A DNA stretch of 64,000 nt from Enterococcus rotai (GCF_001465345.1 NZ_CP013655.1:1-64000); one strand, 5' to 3'; positions 53,492-63,001 are shown, counted from the first letter of the stretch. The notes: generated by a model not told the origin, from the letters alone. Made by a program: numbers and translations.

Positions 53492-54736
53492 TTAATTTAT
53501 CTGTTTACTTTTTTGATCCACAATACGATTAATTATATAAAACAAGAGTGTCCCGAAGCCGATAATTACAATTGCCAAATAAAACGCATAGAGTTTTGAG
53601 CCAGTAATATCTGAAATTTTCCCAGTTAACGATGGAACAATTACTGAAGCGGACATTCCAAAAAAGTTAAACACTCCGTACATTGTTGCAACGCTGCCTT
53701 TAGGTGCTGATTCTCCTAGCCAAGAAATGATGATCGGTTCGACCGCTAACTTTCCAAAAAAACCATATGCCATAATACCAATTACTAAAATCGTTTGATT
53801 CGTTGTCGTGACAGTCAGAAACAACACACTAGCAGCTAAAATTTCAAGGATGATGATCAATTGTACCTTTTTCATGGGAATTCCATCTGCAATCCGGCTA
53901 AAAATCAACGCACCAGGTATCGCAGTAAAAAATACGAGCGAGGATGCTAACCCCACTGACGTTCCAGAAAACCCTTTTTCGGTTTCTAAAAAATTGGGCA
54001 ACCATGTATCGATCAGATAATATGTGTATAACGTTGAAAAATATAAAATATAAGCTGAAATCATTCGAGGTTTAAACAACGCCTTGATCGAAACTTGCTT
54101 TTTCTCTTCGGAATATTTACTAACACTTGATGCCTTTTTCGGTTTTTCTAAATGGATATAACGTAAAAACATGACTATAGCCATTAGAATCAACACGATT
54201 GTCGCAAAAATCAAGGCTTGCCACGGCAATATTCCTGTTCCAACTAAATAACTCGAAGAAATTAGCCCAAGACCGCTACCAATTGCAGTTCCGCTATTGA
54301 CAATGGCAGTCGACAAGCTTCGTTTAGAGACTGGTACATATTCTGCAGTCAATGAATAAGCTACTCCATAGTATGTACCACACCCTAGCCCCGCTAAAAT
54401 ACTTCCAATAAACACGATCCCAATAGTTTGAGACAACCCAACAATCAACGCACCAAGTCCAAACAATAAAAAACCAGGAATCAAGATCTGTTTTTTCCCC
54501 AATCTATCTACAAGCAGTCCTGATGGAATTTGCATACACACATAACCTAGAAAATAAAAACTTGAAATATGGCCTAGCTGCGCATCCGTTGCCCCACCAA
54601 AATATTCACTAATGATTGGATAAATAGGGGTCAATACCGTTCGATAAATCCATATGACGATCCAACCGACAGTTAATATATAGATAATTTGTTTCCAATA
54701 AGGAGTTTGTCTATTTCTAGTTTTGAGTTCATCCAT
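53492..54736 (-). CDS. Major facilitator superfamily transporter (paralogue 2)
   Basis: A 414-residue MFS permease with about 12 helices. The motif between helices 2 and 3 is GLLVDRLGKKQILIPG, matching sugar-phosphate/anion:cation-type MFS members, and AIVNSGTAIGSGLGL lies in helix 5. It is closely similar throughout to the MFS protein at 59546-60820 in the same cluster (both have EPIIISWLGE and GVFNFFGM). It is the last gene of the allantoin/purine cluster; uptake or export of a pathway intermediate such as a ureide or oxamate is plausible but inferred. Confidence 0.88.
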   Translation of the reverse strand: MDELKTRNRQTPYWKQIIYILTVGWIVIWIYRTVLTPIYPIISEYFGGATDAQLGHISSFYFLGYVCMQIPSGLLVDRLGKKQILIPGFLLFGLGALIVGLSQTIGIVFIGSILAGLGCGTYYGVAYSLTAEYVPVSKRSLSTAIVNSGTAIGSGLGLISSSYLVGTGILPWQALIFATIVLILMAIVMFLRYIHLEKPKKASSVSKYSEEKKQVSIKALFKPRMISAYILYFSTLYTYYLIDTWLPNFLETEKGFSGTSVGLASSLVFFTAIPGALIFSRIADGIPMKKVQLIIILEILAASVLFLTVTTTNQTILVIGIMAYGFFGKLAVEPIIISWLGESAPKGSVATMYGVFNFFGMSASVIVPSLTGKISDITGSKLYAFYLAIVIIGFGTLLFYIINRIVDQKSKQIN

Positions 54737-54807
54737 AATCTGGTCTCCTTTTTCAGTTAAATCACTAACTAAGTTGTATTTCTATTTTCCCTCCAAAATA
54801 AGAAAAA

Positions 54808-54841
54808 CCAGACAATAAAAATAATTATTTTTATGTCTGAT
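54808..54841. terminator. Hairpin between allantoinase and MFS genes
   Basis: CAGACAATAAAAATAA pairs with TTATTTTTATGTCTG with one mismatch. It is AT-rich; it may attenuate transcription into the last gene. Confidence 0.45.
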
Positions 54842-54866
54842 CTTCCCAACCACTCTATTAACTTAA

Positions 54867-56234
54867 TTACTTCTTGATAAAGGTACCCACAAAATCAGTA
54901 GCAACTCCTAATTCTTGCGAATAGATAACATGACCTCTTAGAATTGTTTGCACAACTTGAGCACCAATTTCACGCCCAATATAAGGACTGATTTTATTAC
55001 GATATTCCAAATCTTCTGCTTTTAGCGTATATGGCGCGTTAGGTTTGATCAATACAAAGTCAGCGTCTTTGCCAATACTGATCCGACCTTTTTGGTCTAA
55101 GTCATAACGGTCTGCTGGATTTGTAGCAATGATATCAGCAAATTGTTTTAGCGACATTCCTCTTTTTTGAACCCCTTCATCAAAAAGAACATCTACATTA
55201 TTTTGAACGCCAGAAATACCGCCCCACGCTTCAAATGCATTATCTTTGTCCTTTAAATCCGGTGTACATGGAGAATGATCAGATGTTACAAAATCGATTT
55301 CTCCAGATAAAACTTTTTCCCACATGCCATTTTGATTTTCTTTATCACGGATTGGCGGTGAACATTTTACAACTGGTCCAATTGCATCCAACTCATCTGT
55401 ATCAAAATATAGATAGTGCGTACAAGTTTCACACGTAACATCAACACCTGCTTCTCTAGCCTTCGTTACTTCCTCTACACCTTCTGGACAAGCAATATGA
55501 CAAATATGAATACGACATCCCGTTTCTTTGGCAAACAAAATTGCTCGGCGAATTGGTTCTACTTCTGTGAAAACTGGACGGCTGGCTACATAAGCTTTCA
55601 GCGTTGTTTCACCATTTTTATACGCAATTTCACCTAATTTATCGGTAATTGCTGCATTTTCAGCATGAATCGCCAAAACTTTACCTGTTTTAGCAACTTG
55701 TTTCATCCCTTCGTAAAGAGAGTAATCATCAACATTCATAAAATCACCATCGATGCTACGATCACCGCAAGTTGCCATAAAACATTTATACGCTGCTACT
55801 CCTCCATCATCTAATTCTTGGATTCCGCCTTTTAAATTGAATGGTACTAAACCACCAAATGAGCCTACATCTGATTTTAACTTTCCTTTTCCCGCCTCAT
55901 ATTTGATTTCCAGAGACTTACCATCAACAGTGGCTGGTACTTGGTTTAAAGGCATTTCCATAAATGAGGTAACGCCACCTTTGGCACAAGAAGCTGTTCC
56001 TGTGATATAGCCTTCCCATTGATCACGATAACCACCACCAGGATCAGTAATATGCACATGAGCATCTACCATACCAGGACTGACCACTAAGCCTACCGCA
56101 TCAATGACTTTATCCGCTTCTCCAAGGTCATTCCCAATTGCTGCAATCAAACCATCTTTTACGGCAACATCTATTTTAACTTCACCAGAATCCAAAATAA
56201 CTAAACCATTTTTGATTACTAAATCATAACTCAT
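54867..56234 (-). CDS. allB: Allantoinase
   Basis: A 455-residue cyclic amidohydrolase of the dihydroorotase/allantoinase group. Metal ligands are visible: the His-x-His in VDAHVHITDPG, the carboxylated Lys in AAYKCFMATCG, His in LAIHAENAAI and HICHIACPEG, and Asp in VTSDHSPCTPD. The residue pattern matches AllB (GGxxRDQWEGY rather than the dihydroorotase version). It opens the hydantoin ring of allantoin to allantoate. AGGAGG precedes the ATG. It lies downstream of the NCS1 permease, separated by a hairpin-unit array. Confidence 0.93.
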   Translation of the reverse strand: MSYDLVIKNGLVILDSGEVKIDVAVKDGLIAAIGNDLGEADKVIDAVGLVVSPGMVDAHVHITDPGGGYRDQWEGYITGTASCAKGGVTSFMEMPLNQVPATVDGKSLEIKYEAGKGKLKSDVGSFGGLVPFNLKGGIQELDDGGVAAYKCFMATCGDRSIDGDFMNVDDYSLYEGMKQVAKTGKVLAIHAENAAITDKLGEIAYKNGETTLKAYVASRPVFTEVEPIRRAILFAKETGCRIHICHIACPEGVEEVTKAREAGVDVTCETCTHYLYFDTDELDAIGPVVKCSPPIRDKENQNGMWEKVLSGEIDFVTSDHSPCTPDLKDKDNAFEAWGGISGVQNNVDVLFDEGVQKRGMSLKQFADIIATNPADRYDLDQKGRISIGKDADFVLIKPNAPYTLKAEDLEYRNKISPYIGREIGAQVVQTILRGHVIYSQELGVATDFVGTFIKK

Positions 56235-56252
56235 ATACTTTCCTCCTAAATT

Positions 56253-56605
56253 TAAAAGCAGAACAAATCGGTTAATCCTGTAGAAAATTAGGAAATTAAC
56301 ATGGAAACGTTCTTTGTTTCACTGTTAATTTATCTATTTTCCTAAGGATTGATTTGTGCAGCTAGATAATATTAAAAGCTGAACAGGCTCGTTTAGGCTC
56401 GTAGAAAAATAGGAAAATATGATTGTGACGCTTTTTGTCACCAGCATATTTTATCTTTTTTCATAGAGACTAGCCTGTGAAGCTAGATACTGTTAAAAGC
56501 GTAGCGGGCTCGTTCATCTCTGACAAAAAAATAGGAAAATCTAACTGAGGTGTTTTTTGCCTCATTCATATTTCACCTTTTTCAGATTAGTGAGAGCGTA
56601 CCCCA
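56253..56605 (-). repeat. Tandem array of three hairpin units between permease and allantoinase genes
   Basis: Same family as 48526-48892 but in the opposite orientation, matching the direction of the flanking genes. Units end in GCTAGAT at about 56368, 56487 and 56600 and repeat every about 119 bp. Sequences are more diverged than at the fru site, but the TAAAAGC...GCTAGAT borders, the TAGGAAAAT arm and a short inner dyad (for example GTGACG...GTCAC) persist. Confidence 0.8.
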
Positions 56606-56613
56606 TACAACTA

Positions 56614-58074
56614 TTATTTTTTATCAAAGAATTTTCTTAATACCAAATATAAAACAAAAGCTGATACAAAACCTGAGATCCAAGAAATGTCAGAAATCAC
56701 CTTCAATGCCGGGATAAAATTACCACTTAAACAAATAACTAAAGCCACAATAGTTGCCACATAAGCAGGTTTATTCAGACCTTTATAACTATTTTGACTA
56801 TTATCTGCCTTTGGATCCATATATAACTGATTCAAGTCGATCTTTTGTTTTTGAACAAAATAGTAATTTGCAATCATTACTCCTGCAACTGGTCCTAAAA
56901 CTGCACCAATCGTATTCAAGAAGATAAAGATACTTGCTGCATTTTCCATCAATTTCCACGGCATAATTAGAAAGCTAATCACACTAGCAAGTAAGACCCC
57001 TTTTTTATAATCAATTTTCTTAGGGAATAAGGCACACAGCTGATAGGCAGCTGGAATAATATTTCCTGTAGCATTAGTAGAGACAGTCGTTAATAAGAAT
57101 ACTAGCATTGCTACAATAATTGCAAATGAATTATCCCAACGGTCAACGATATTTAGAATATTCCATTCTTGAATACCATAACGGATTGATCCACCAATCA
57201 AAATCACTACACTTGAAAAAGCAAATATCCCATAACCAACTAAAAAACTAGCTGTTTGACCGATTGTTTGATCTTTGGTTGATTTTGCATTTTGAGTAAA
57301 ATCTGAAACGCTAGCCCCTGGTGCTGCCCAAACAGCTAAAACAGAATTGATGATCATCAGATAAACAAATACTGGCGAAATATTATGAGCTGCACCGGGA
57401 ACATCATAAGATAAAATTGGACCAAGTCCGCCGGCCGCACCAATCGCCCAAATAGCCATGCCACCAAAAACAATATAGATCAGCGGACTTAAAATTGCTG
57501 TAAACTTATTAAGAATCTTCCCCCCGCCAAAACCAATCAGCATATTCACAACCCAAAATAACGTGAAAGCAATCAATCCAGGAACCGAAATCCCTAAGAT
57601 CATCGTGTCTCCTCCAAGAGTCAAAAATCCCGGCCAAATTTTACCAATCAAAATCAACAACGCCAACGAACCTGTATAATTCTGTAATCCAAACCAAGCG
57701 ATTGCTGCCACACAACCTCTAAGAAATCCTGGAAGCTTCGCTCCTACATCTCCATAAGTTGACCGCAAGTGAATGGCAAAAGGAATGCCATACTTTGATC
57801 CTGCTCGACCATTTAATGTCATAAACAAAGCAACTGCTAGCGCACTAATTATCAAAGCCAGCATAATGTTGATAGGAGAAAGGCCTAAAAATAAAAATCC
57901 TCCGACCGCTGTGTAGTTGGGGATATTATGAACGGATCCCATCCATAAGGTAAAATAATTCAATTTCCCCATCATTCTCTTTGATAACGACTTGGGAAGT
58001 AGATCTTCATTATAGCCACGCTCTCGATAACATTGAAGTTCTTCTTCCGTGATTTGATAATCTTGGTTTTCCAT
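56614..58074 (-). CDS. NCS1-family permease, probable allantoin transporter
   Basis: A 486-residue protein with about 12 helices and the nucleobase:cation symporter-1 pattern: an N-terminal SKRMMGKLNYFTLWMGSVHN segment, GIPFAIHLRSTYGDVGAKLP, and AAIAWFGLQNYTGSLAL in helix 3. This subgroup includes PucI/AllP allantoin permeases, and the allantoinase gene is next downstream. A GGAGG ribosome site is present. It likely imports allantoin with Na+ or H+. Confidence 0.9.
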   Translation of the reverse strand: MENQDYQITEEELQCYRERGYNEDLLPKSLSKRMMGKLNYFTLWMGSVHNIPNYTAVGGFLFLGLSPINIMLALIISALAVALFMTLNGRAGSKYGIPFAIHLRSTYGDVGAKLPGFLRGCVAAIAWFGLQNYTGSLALLILIGKIWPGFLTLGGDTMILGISVPGLIAFTLFWVVNMLIGFGGGKILNKFTAILSPLIYIVFGGMAIWAIGAAGGLGPILSYDVPGAAHNISPVFVYLMIINSVLAVWAAPGASVSDFTQNAKSTKDQTIGQTASFLVGYGIFAFSSVVILIGGSIRYGIQEWNILNIVDRWDNSFAIIVAMLVFLLTTVSTNATGNIIPAAYQLCALFPKKIDYKKGVLLASVISFLIMPWKLMENAASIFIFLNTIGAVLGPVAGVMIANYYFVQKQKIDLNQLYMDPKADNSQNSYKGLNKPAYVATIVALVICLSGNFIPALKVISDISWISGFVSAFVLYLVLRKFFDKK

Positions 58075-58190
58075 TAATTCGCCTCCTTTTTAAATGTTTT
58101 TATTACGAAAATTTTTTTCGCTAAATAATAGTAAGCCTATCTAAAAAAATCCTAAAGAAAAACTTGACTAAAATAATTTTACTATAAAAT

Positions 58191-58231
58191 AACCCTTGAA
58201 AATTAGCAAGTAAATCCAATTTTCAAGGGTT
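58191..58231 (-). terminator. Terminator between symporter and permease genes
   Basis: AACCCTTGAAAATT pairs exactly with AATTTTCAAGGGTT; a T-rich stretch follows on the minus strand. The permease and allantoinase may therefore have their own promoter or receive only partial read-through. Confidence 0.75.
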
Positions 58232-58251
58232 TATTCCATTATTATTAATAT

Positions 58252-59472
58252 TTATGAATTAAACACATCATAATTTAACTCTTTTTCATCAGCTGCAATA
58301 ATTAACGCTACGGTTGTATCTGCATCAACATTCAGTAAGGTTCTGAACATCCCAGAAAACCAATCGATTCCAGCCAATAATGCAATACTTTCTGTTGGTA
58401 AACCTAACATAGGCATAACTGTCGCAAGTGCTACTAAACCACCGCCTGGCACAACAACTGTCCCTAAACAAGCTAATGTTGATAATAAAACAGCTTTGAT
58501 CAACTCGCCAACACCCATCTGAATATTGTAAAACTGGGCAAATGTTACGATCGCTAGCGATAAAAACATCGCTAAGCCATTACTGTTTAATGTCATTCCT
58601 AGTGGCATCACCAATTTTGAAATACGGTCGCTGATTCCTAATTTATCACGACCATCTTCTATCTGAATTGGTAACGTAATAGCTGAAGATGTCGTAGTAA
58701 ATGCAACAATGGACATTCTCCACATATTTTGAGCTAGTTTTTTTACACTTACTTTACAGTACAACGCAGTTATCAATAACCAAACAACTAAAAATAGTAA
58801 GGCGCTGATTGCAAGTGTGAGTAAAAACTTCATTAATGTTAGTAAAACACCTGTACCGATTGTTCCTATAACAGGAGCAATTAGACAAAATATACCGATT
58901 GGCGCAAGTTTCATGATCAATGTTACCATTTTTAAGATCACGTTATTAAACGCTGACACAACATCTAGTAAAATCGAGTTTTTATCTTTGTCTTTGATCA
59001 AGCTTAACGCTAAACCAAACAATAACGAAAAGATGATAACTTGAATCATATTAGCTTGTGCCATTGCTTCAATAATATTTTTAGGAATAAAATCAATGAT
59101 GATTTCTTGTAAACTTTCTGTGCTGGCACTTATTGTCCCCATTTCAATGTTAGAAGTTTCTAACCCTTTCCCCGGTTGAATCAATAAACCAAACACAACA
59201 CCAATAATAGCAGCTAAAATGGTTGAACCCATGAACCATACAAAAACTTTTAAGCCGATTTTTCCAAGTTCTTTTGCTTCTAAACTTCCGACTGCTTCGA
59301 TGACTGCCCCCATAATCAATACGACTACAGACATCTGAATCAGTCGTAAGAATAAATCTCCTATGACTTTAAATGATTCCACTTTGTCTTGGAAAATGAT
59401 TCCCACTAGGACGCCTAATATAGTGGCTAACATTACCTGATTGGTCATACTCATGTTACGAATTTTTTTCAT
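58252..59472 (-). CDS. Dicarboxylate/amino acid:cation symporter (DAACS family)
   Basis: A 406-residue symporter with about eight helices and two re-entrant loops. Family motifs include AFTTTSSAITLPIQIE in the first hairpin-loop region and MTLNSNGLAMF (a variant of the Na+-binding NMDGT motif), then VVPGGGLVALATVMPMLGLP. The start at 59472 follows GTGAGG; an ATG 15 nt upstream is possible. In this cluster it may carry an organic acid such as malate, or an amino-acid product of ureide breakdown (inference). Confidence 0.88.
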   Translation of the reverse strand: MKKIRNMSMTNQVMLATILGVLVGIIFQDKVESFKVIGDLFLRLIQMSVVVLIMGAVIEAVGSLEAKELGKIGLKVFVWFMGSTILAAIIGVVFGLLIQPGKGLETSNIEMGTISASTESLQEIIIDFIPKNIIEAMAQANMIQVIIFSLLFGLALSLIKDKDKNSILLDVVSAFNNVILKMVTLIMKLAPIGIFCLIAPVIGTIGTGVLLTLMKFLLTLAISALLFLVVWLLITALYCKVSVKKLAQNMWRMSIVAFTTTSSAITLPIQIEDGRDKLGISDRISKLVMPLGMTLNSNGLAMFLSLAIVTFAQFYNIQMGVGELIKAVLLSTLACLGTVVVPGGGLVALATVMPMLGLPTESIALLAGIDWFSGMFRTLLNVDADTTVALIIAADEKELNYDVFNS

Positions 59473-59545
59473 GACTGGTTTCCTCACTTTTAAGATATCA
59501 TTGGATGATTTATATAATCACAAGTTATTAGAAATCTAGTCTTTA

Positions 59546-60820
59546 TTAAGCTTTTTGTTTTTTGTTAAGATTCGCTAACAAGAATAAAATGGTTCCAACC
59601 ACTAATAGAATAACTGAAATATAAAAGCCCATTACTTTTGAACCAGTAGCATCTGAAATCGATCCTGTTAATGTTGGAGCGATAACTGAAGACATCATTC
59701 CGAAAAAGTTAAATACACCAAGTGTTGTACCAATTCCAACTTTAGGCGCATTTTCGCCAAGCCATGAAATAATGATTGGCTCCACTGCAAGTTTTCCTAA
59801 AAATCCATACATGATCAAGCTAATCAATAAAAATGTTGAATTAGTTGCTTGAACTGTAAACAACAGCATTGCCGCAGCTAGAAGTTCTAAAATCACGATA
59901 AATTGAACTTTTTTATGCATATATTTATCTGCTAAACGACTAAAGAACAACGCTCCTGGAATTGAAGCAAATGCAACCAATGATGCAGAGAAACCAATTG
60001 CTGCACCTTCAAAACCTCTTTCAGTACCCAAGAAGTTTGGTAACCAAGTAACTGTCATATAATAGCCGTAACATGTTGCAAAGTATAAAATATAAGCGAA
60101 TAACATTTTTGGTGCAAATAATTTTTTAACTGATACATGTTCTTTTTCTACAACTGGAGCGTCTTTCGCAACAGCTGCCGCTTCTGCTTCTGCAACTTCT
60201 GATTGTGCTAAAAATTCAGCATCTTCTTTATTATTACGAATAATTGCTACAAATGCGATTAACATTACAACAATCAATGCTACAGAAATATACATCATTG
60301 TTTGCCATGGGAATTGTAACTGAACAACTAAGAAACTTGATAAAATCAACCCTAAACCTGAACCAACGGCTGATCCACTATTCACGATAGCAGTAGAGAA
60401 ACTTCTTTTTTCTTTAGGAATATTTTGAGATGTTAGAGAATACGCTGAACCATAAAATGATCCACAACCTAAACCAGCTAAAACACTTCCGATATAAATC
60501 ATTGAAATGCTTGTTGCTTGAGAAATCAGTAACGCTGCTAAACCGAAAACAATAAAACCTGGAATCAATACTTTTTTCTTTCCAATTTTATCTACTAAAA
60601 AACCTGCTGGAATCTGCATTGCTACATATCCAAAAAAGTAACAAGTAGAGATAAAGCCTAACGCTGTATCCGTGATATTTCCGCCTAATGATGCATTAAT
60701 CTGCGGATATGCAGGTGATAAAGCTGAACGATAAACCCAGATTGTTACCCAACCAGCACATAACAAAATAACAATTTTTTTCCAATAATCCATTCCTGAA
60801 CCCTTACTTTTTGCATCCAT
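59546..60820 (-). CDS. Major facilitator superfamily transporter (paralogue 1)
   Basis: A 424-residue MFS permease with 12 helices. The start (MDAKSKGSGMDYWKK) follows TGGAGG; upstream in-frame codons are not supported. It has GFLVDKIGKKKVLIPGF between helices 2 and 3 and a basic, Glu/Ala-rich central loop (about residues 200-235). It is a close paralogue of the protein at 53492-54736. A cre-like site and a pair of competing hairpins lie in its 213-bp leader, suggesting carbon-catabolite control and attenuation. Confidence 0.9.
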   Translation of the reverse strand: MDAKSKGSGMDYWKKIVILLCAGWVTIWVYRSALSPAYPQINASLGGNITDTALGFISTCYFFGYVAMQIPAGFLVDKIGKKKVLIPGFIVFGLAALLISQATSISMIYIGSVLAGLGCGSFYGSAYSLTSQNIPKEKRSFSTAIVNSGSAVGSGLGLILSSFLVVQLQFPWQTMMYISVALIVVMLIAFVAIIRNNKEDAEFLAQSEVAEAEAAAVAKDAPVVEKEHVSVKKLFAPKMLFAYILYFATCYGYYMTVTWLPNFLGTERGFEGAAIGFSASLVAFASIPGALFFSRLADKYMHKKVQFIVILELLAAAMLLFTVQATNSTFLLISLIMYGFLGKLAVEPIIISWLGENAPKVGIGTTLGVFNFFGMMSSVIAPTLTGSISDATGSKVMGFYISVILLVVGTILFLLANLNKKQKA

Positions 60821-60923
60821 GTCTTTTCCTCCATATGTTATTTTTTTATATGTCTGATAATAAAAATGTTTGTGCAATTTCACTTCAAACTTATAAAAGA
60901 ATAACTTCTTATTCACTAATAAT

Positions 60924-60937
60924 TGTAAGCGGTAGCA
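60924..60937. promoter_or_regulatory. cre-like catabolite-response element
   Basis: TGTAAGCGGTAGCA matches the CcpA cre consensus TGWAANCGNTNWCA at 13 of 14 positions. It lies 104 bp before the MFS gene on the leader side. Confidence 0.5.
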
Positions 60938-60960
60938 AACTTTCACGCATCATTATTTTT

Positions 60961-61018
60961 CACAAACTTGTCAAAAAGTTTGTGCAAAGCGAACAATCAC
61001 TTGTTCTTTCACACAAAC
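60961..61018 (-). promoter_or_regulatory. Possible transcription attenuator with alternative hairpins
   Basis: On the minus strand GTTTGTGTGAA...TTCGCTTTGCACAAAC (61018-60978) forms a hairpin followed by five T. The terminator's 3' arm CACAAACTT (60984-60976) can instead pair with the following AAGTTTGTG (60969-60961). The two structures exclude each other, as in an attenuator between pucG and the MFS gene. Confidence 0.45.
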
Positions 61019-61033
61019 AATTTAACATCAATT

Positions 61034-62242
61034 CTATTTTTTATAGATATTTAATGCCGCTTTGACAGCTTCACCTTTGTTGATTTGGGCACCATAATAA
61101 TTAAGTGCACCTTCCAAAGCTGATAATACATGCAGTACATTTGATTTTCTACTGCTGTAACCCATATTGCCAATACGCCAGACTTTTCCTTGAAGCGCAC
61201 CAAAAGAAGAGGCAATTTCTACGCCAAATTCGTCTAACATTAATGCTCGGACTTGTTCGCCATCAATGCCATCTGGAATCATAATTGGTGTAACAGTGGG
61301 CATCTTAGTTGATAGATCTCCATAAAAACCTAAGCCCATTGCTTTTATCCCAGCAACGATTGCTTGATCATTTTGAGCATGGCGAGCATAAACATTGTCC
61401 ATACCTTCTTTAATCATCATGCGTAAGCCCTCATGCAGGCCGTAGATCATGCTTGTAGCTTCTGTATGATGATTGATTCGCTCTTCACTCCAATAACGCT
61501 GTAACTGGCTTAAATCAAGATAATTACTACTGATGTGATTGTCATTACGGATATCTTTACTTAAACCCAATTCTTTTTGATAACGACTTGTTAACACTTT
61601 TTCTACTCGGTCATTATAAGTAATCAATGATAAACCTGATGGTACACTCACACATTTTTGTGTTCCTGCAATCGCGATATCTACGCCCCAAGCATCGACT
61701 TCAAGCGGCACACCACCATATGTTGCAACCATATCTACAACGAAGAAAATATCGTTAGCTTGACAATGTTGCCCAATTTTTTCCATTGCTTGCATTTGTC
61801 CATTAGCAGTTTCACCATGGACCATAGCAACGATTTTTGGTTGATATTTTTTGATTTCCTCAATGACTGTTTCTTGTTCAAATGGCGCATCCCATTCTTT
61901 TTCAAGATAATGAATTTCAGCTTGTGCACGCTCACAGATTTCGCCTAAAAGATAAGCAAAACGACCATAGACTGGAATCAAAACTTTATCACCAGGTTCA
62001 ATCAAAGCAATCAAAGCAGCTTCTAAGCCAGAACGAGATGTTCCATCGACAGCAAAAGCTTGCTCATTCTTTGTTCCAAAAGGAATCTTGATCATTTCTT
62101 TTACTTCATCCATAATTTGTAAAAAGGCTGGATCAAATTGACCTAAAATTGAAGCAGACATTGCTCTCAATGCTACAGGATGAGCCTCAACAGGTCCTGG
62201 CGTCATAATAGTTCTACTTGGTACTGATATTTCTGAAAACAT
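61034..62242 (-). CDS. pucG: PucG-like ureidoglycine-glyoxylate aminotransferase (class V, PLP-dependent)
   Basis: A 402-residue class V aminotransferase. It begins SRTIMTPGPVEAHPVALRAM with the PGP motif of the alanine-glyoxylate family. The PLP Lys is in AIAGTQKCVSVPSGLSLI, the PLP-binding Asp in FFVVDMVATYGGVPLEVD, and the Arg in VWRIGNMGYSSRKSN. In allantoin operons the homologue PucG transfers the amino group of ureidoglycine to glyoxylate, giving glycine and oxalurate. It is the first gene of the leftward cluster and is divergent from the PucR-type regulator. Confidence 0.9.
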   Translation of the reverse strand: MFSEISVPSRTIMTPGPVEAHPVALRAMSASILGQFDPAFLQIMDEVKEMIKIPFGTKNEQAFAVDGTSRSGLEAALIALIEPGDKVLIPVYGRFAYLLGEICERAQAEIHYLEKEWDAPFEQETVIEEIKKYQPKIVAMVHGETANGQMQAMEKIGQHCQANDIFFVVDMVATYGGVPLEVDAWGVDIAIAGTQKCVSVPSGLSLITYNDRVEKVLTSRYQKELGLSKDIRNDNHISSNYLDLSQLQRYWSEERINHHTEATSMIYGLHEGLRMMIKEGMDNVYARHAQNDQAIVAGIKAMGLGFYGDLSTKMPTVTPIMIPDGIDGEQVRALMLDEFGVEIASSFGALQGKVWRIGNMGYSSRKSNVLHVLSALEGALNYYGAQINKGEAVKAALNIYKK

Positions 62243-62500
62243 AACGATTCCCTCTTTTCCGTTTTAGTTTCATCCTACCCTTATATCTGAAAAAGTCATT
62301 GTCACTTTTGAATAAAAAATATGAATTTTCGGTTATTATGTACAAACCCTTCTTGAATCTGCATGCGCTATCATTTAGAATAGGAGATATGATGAGAAAT
62401 ACAGCTATTTAAATTAGTAATCTTGATTATTTTTACCCCCAAGCATCATGCTGAAATGATTGGTGTAACTTGATTAAGATACATACTAAAATAATTTATT
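62243..62500. other. Upstream region between pucG and the hairpin array
   Basis: About 260 bp with no open frame. AGAGGGAATCG before pucG is its ribosome site. A confident promoter pair was not found. It should hold the regulatory sites for the divergent pucG and pucR genes. Confidence 0.4.
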
Positions 62501-62986
62501 ATCTAGCTTCAAGAGCTAGCCTTTCGGGAAAAAGATAAAAAATAGATGAGATAAAAAGCACCTCAGGCATTTTTTCCTATTTTCCTGTCAAGGCTAAATG
62601 AGCTCTTTCAGCTTTAAATGTTATCTAGCTACTCGGGCTAGCTCCTCGGAAAAAAGATAAAATCTGATTGTGGCAAAAAGCACCTCAGTTATATTTTCCT
62701 ATATTTCTGTCGGAGCTGAACGAGCACATTATGCTTTTAAATTTATCTAGTTATGCGGGCTAGCTCCTCGGAAAAAAGATAAAATCTGATTGTGGCAAAA
62801 AGCACCTCAGTTATATTTTCCTATATTTCTGTCGGAGCTGAACGAGCACATTATGCTTTTAAATTTATCTAGCTACGCGGACTAGCTCCTCGGAAAAAAG
62901 ATAAAATCTGATTGTGGCAAAGAGCGCCACCCTCATATTTTCCTATTTTTCTGTCGGAGCTGAGCGAGCCCGCTTCGCTTTTAATA
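62501..62986 (+). repeat. Tandem array of four hairpin units upstream of pucR
   Basis: Units begin with ATCTAG at 62501, 62623, 62745 and 62867, an exact 122-bp period. The first is the AAGAGCTAGCCTT variant, the others the GGGCTAGCTCC variant, the same order as in the fruK-fruA array 14 kb away. Units two and three are nearly identical, and the fourth is almost identical to units at the fru locus, suggesting sequence exchange between loci. The last unit ends about 5 bp before the pucR ribosome site. Confidence 0.92.
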
Positions 62987-63001
62987 TTAGGAGGGAATCC
63001 A

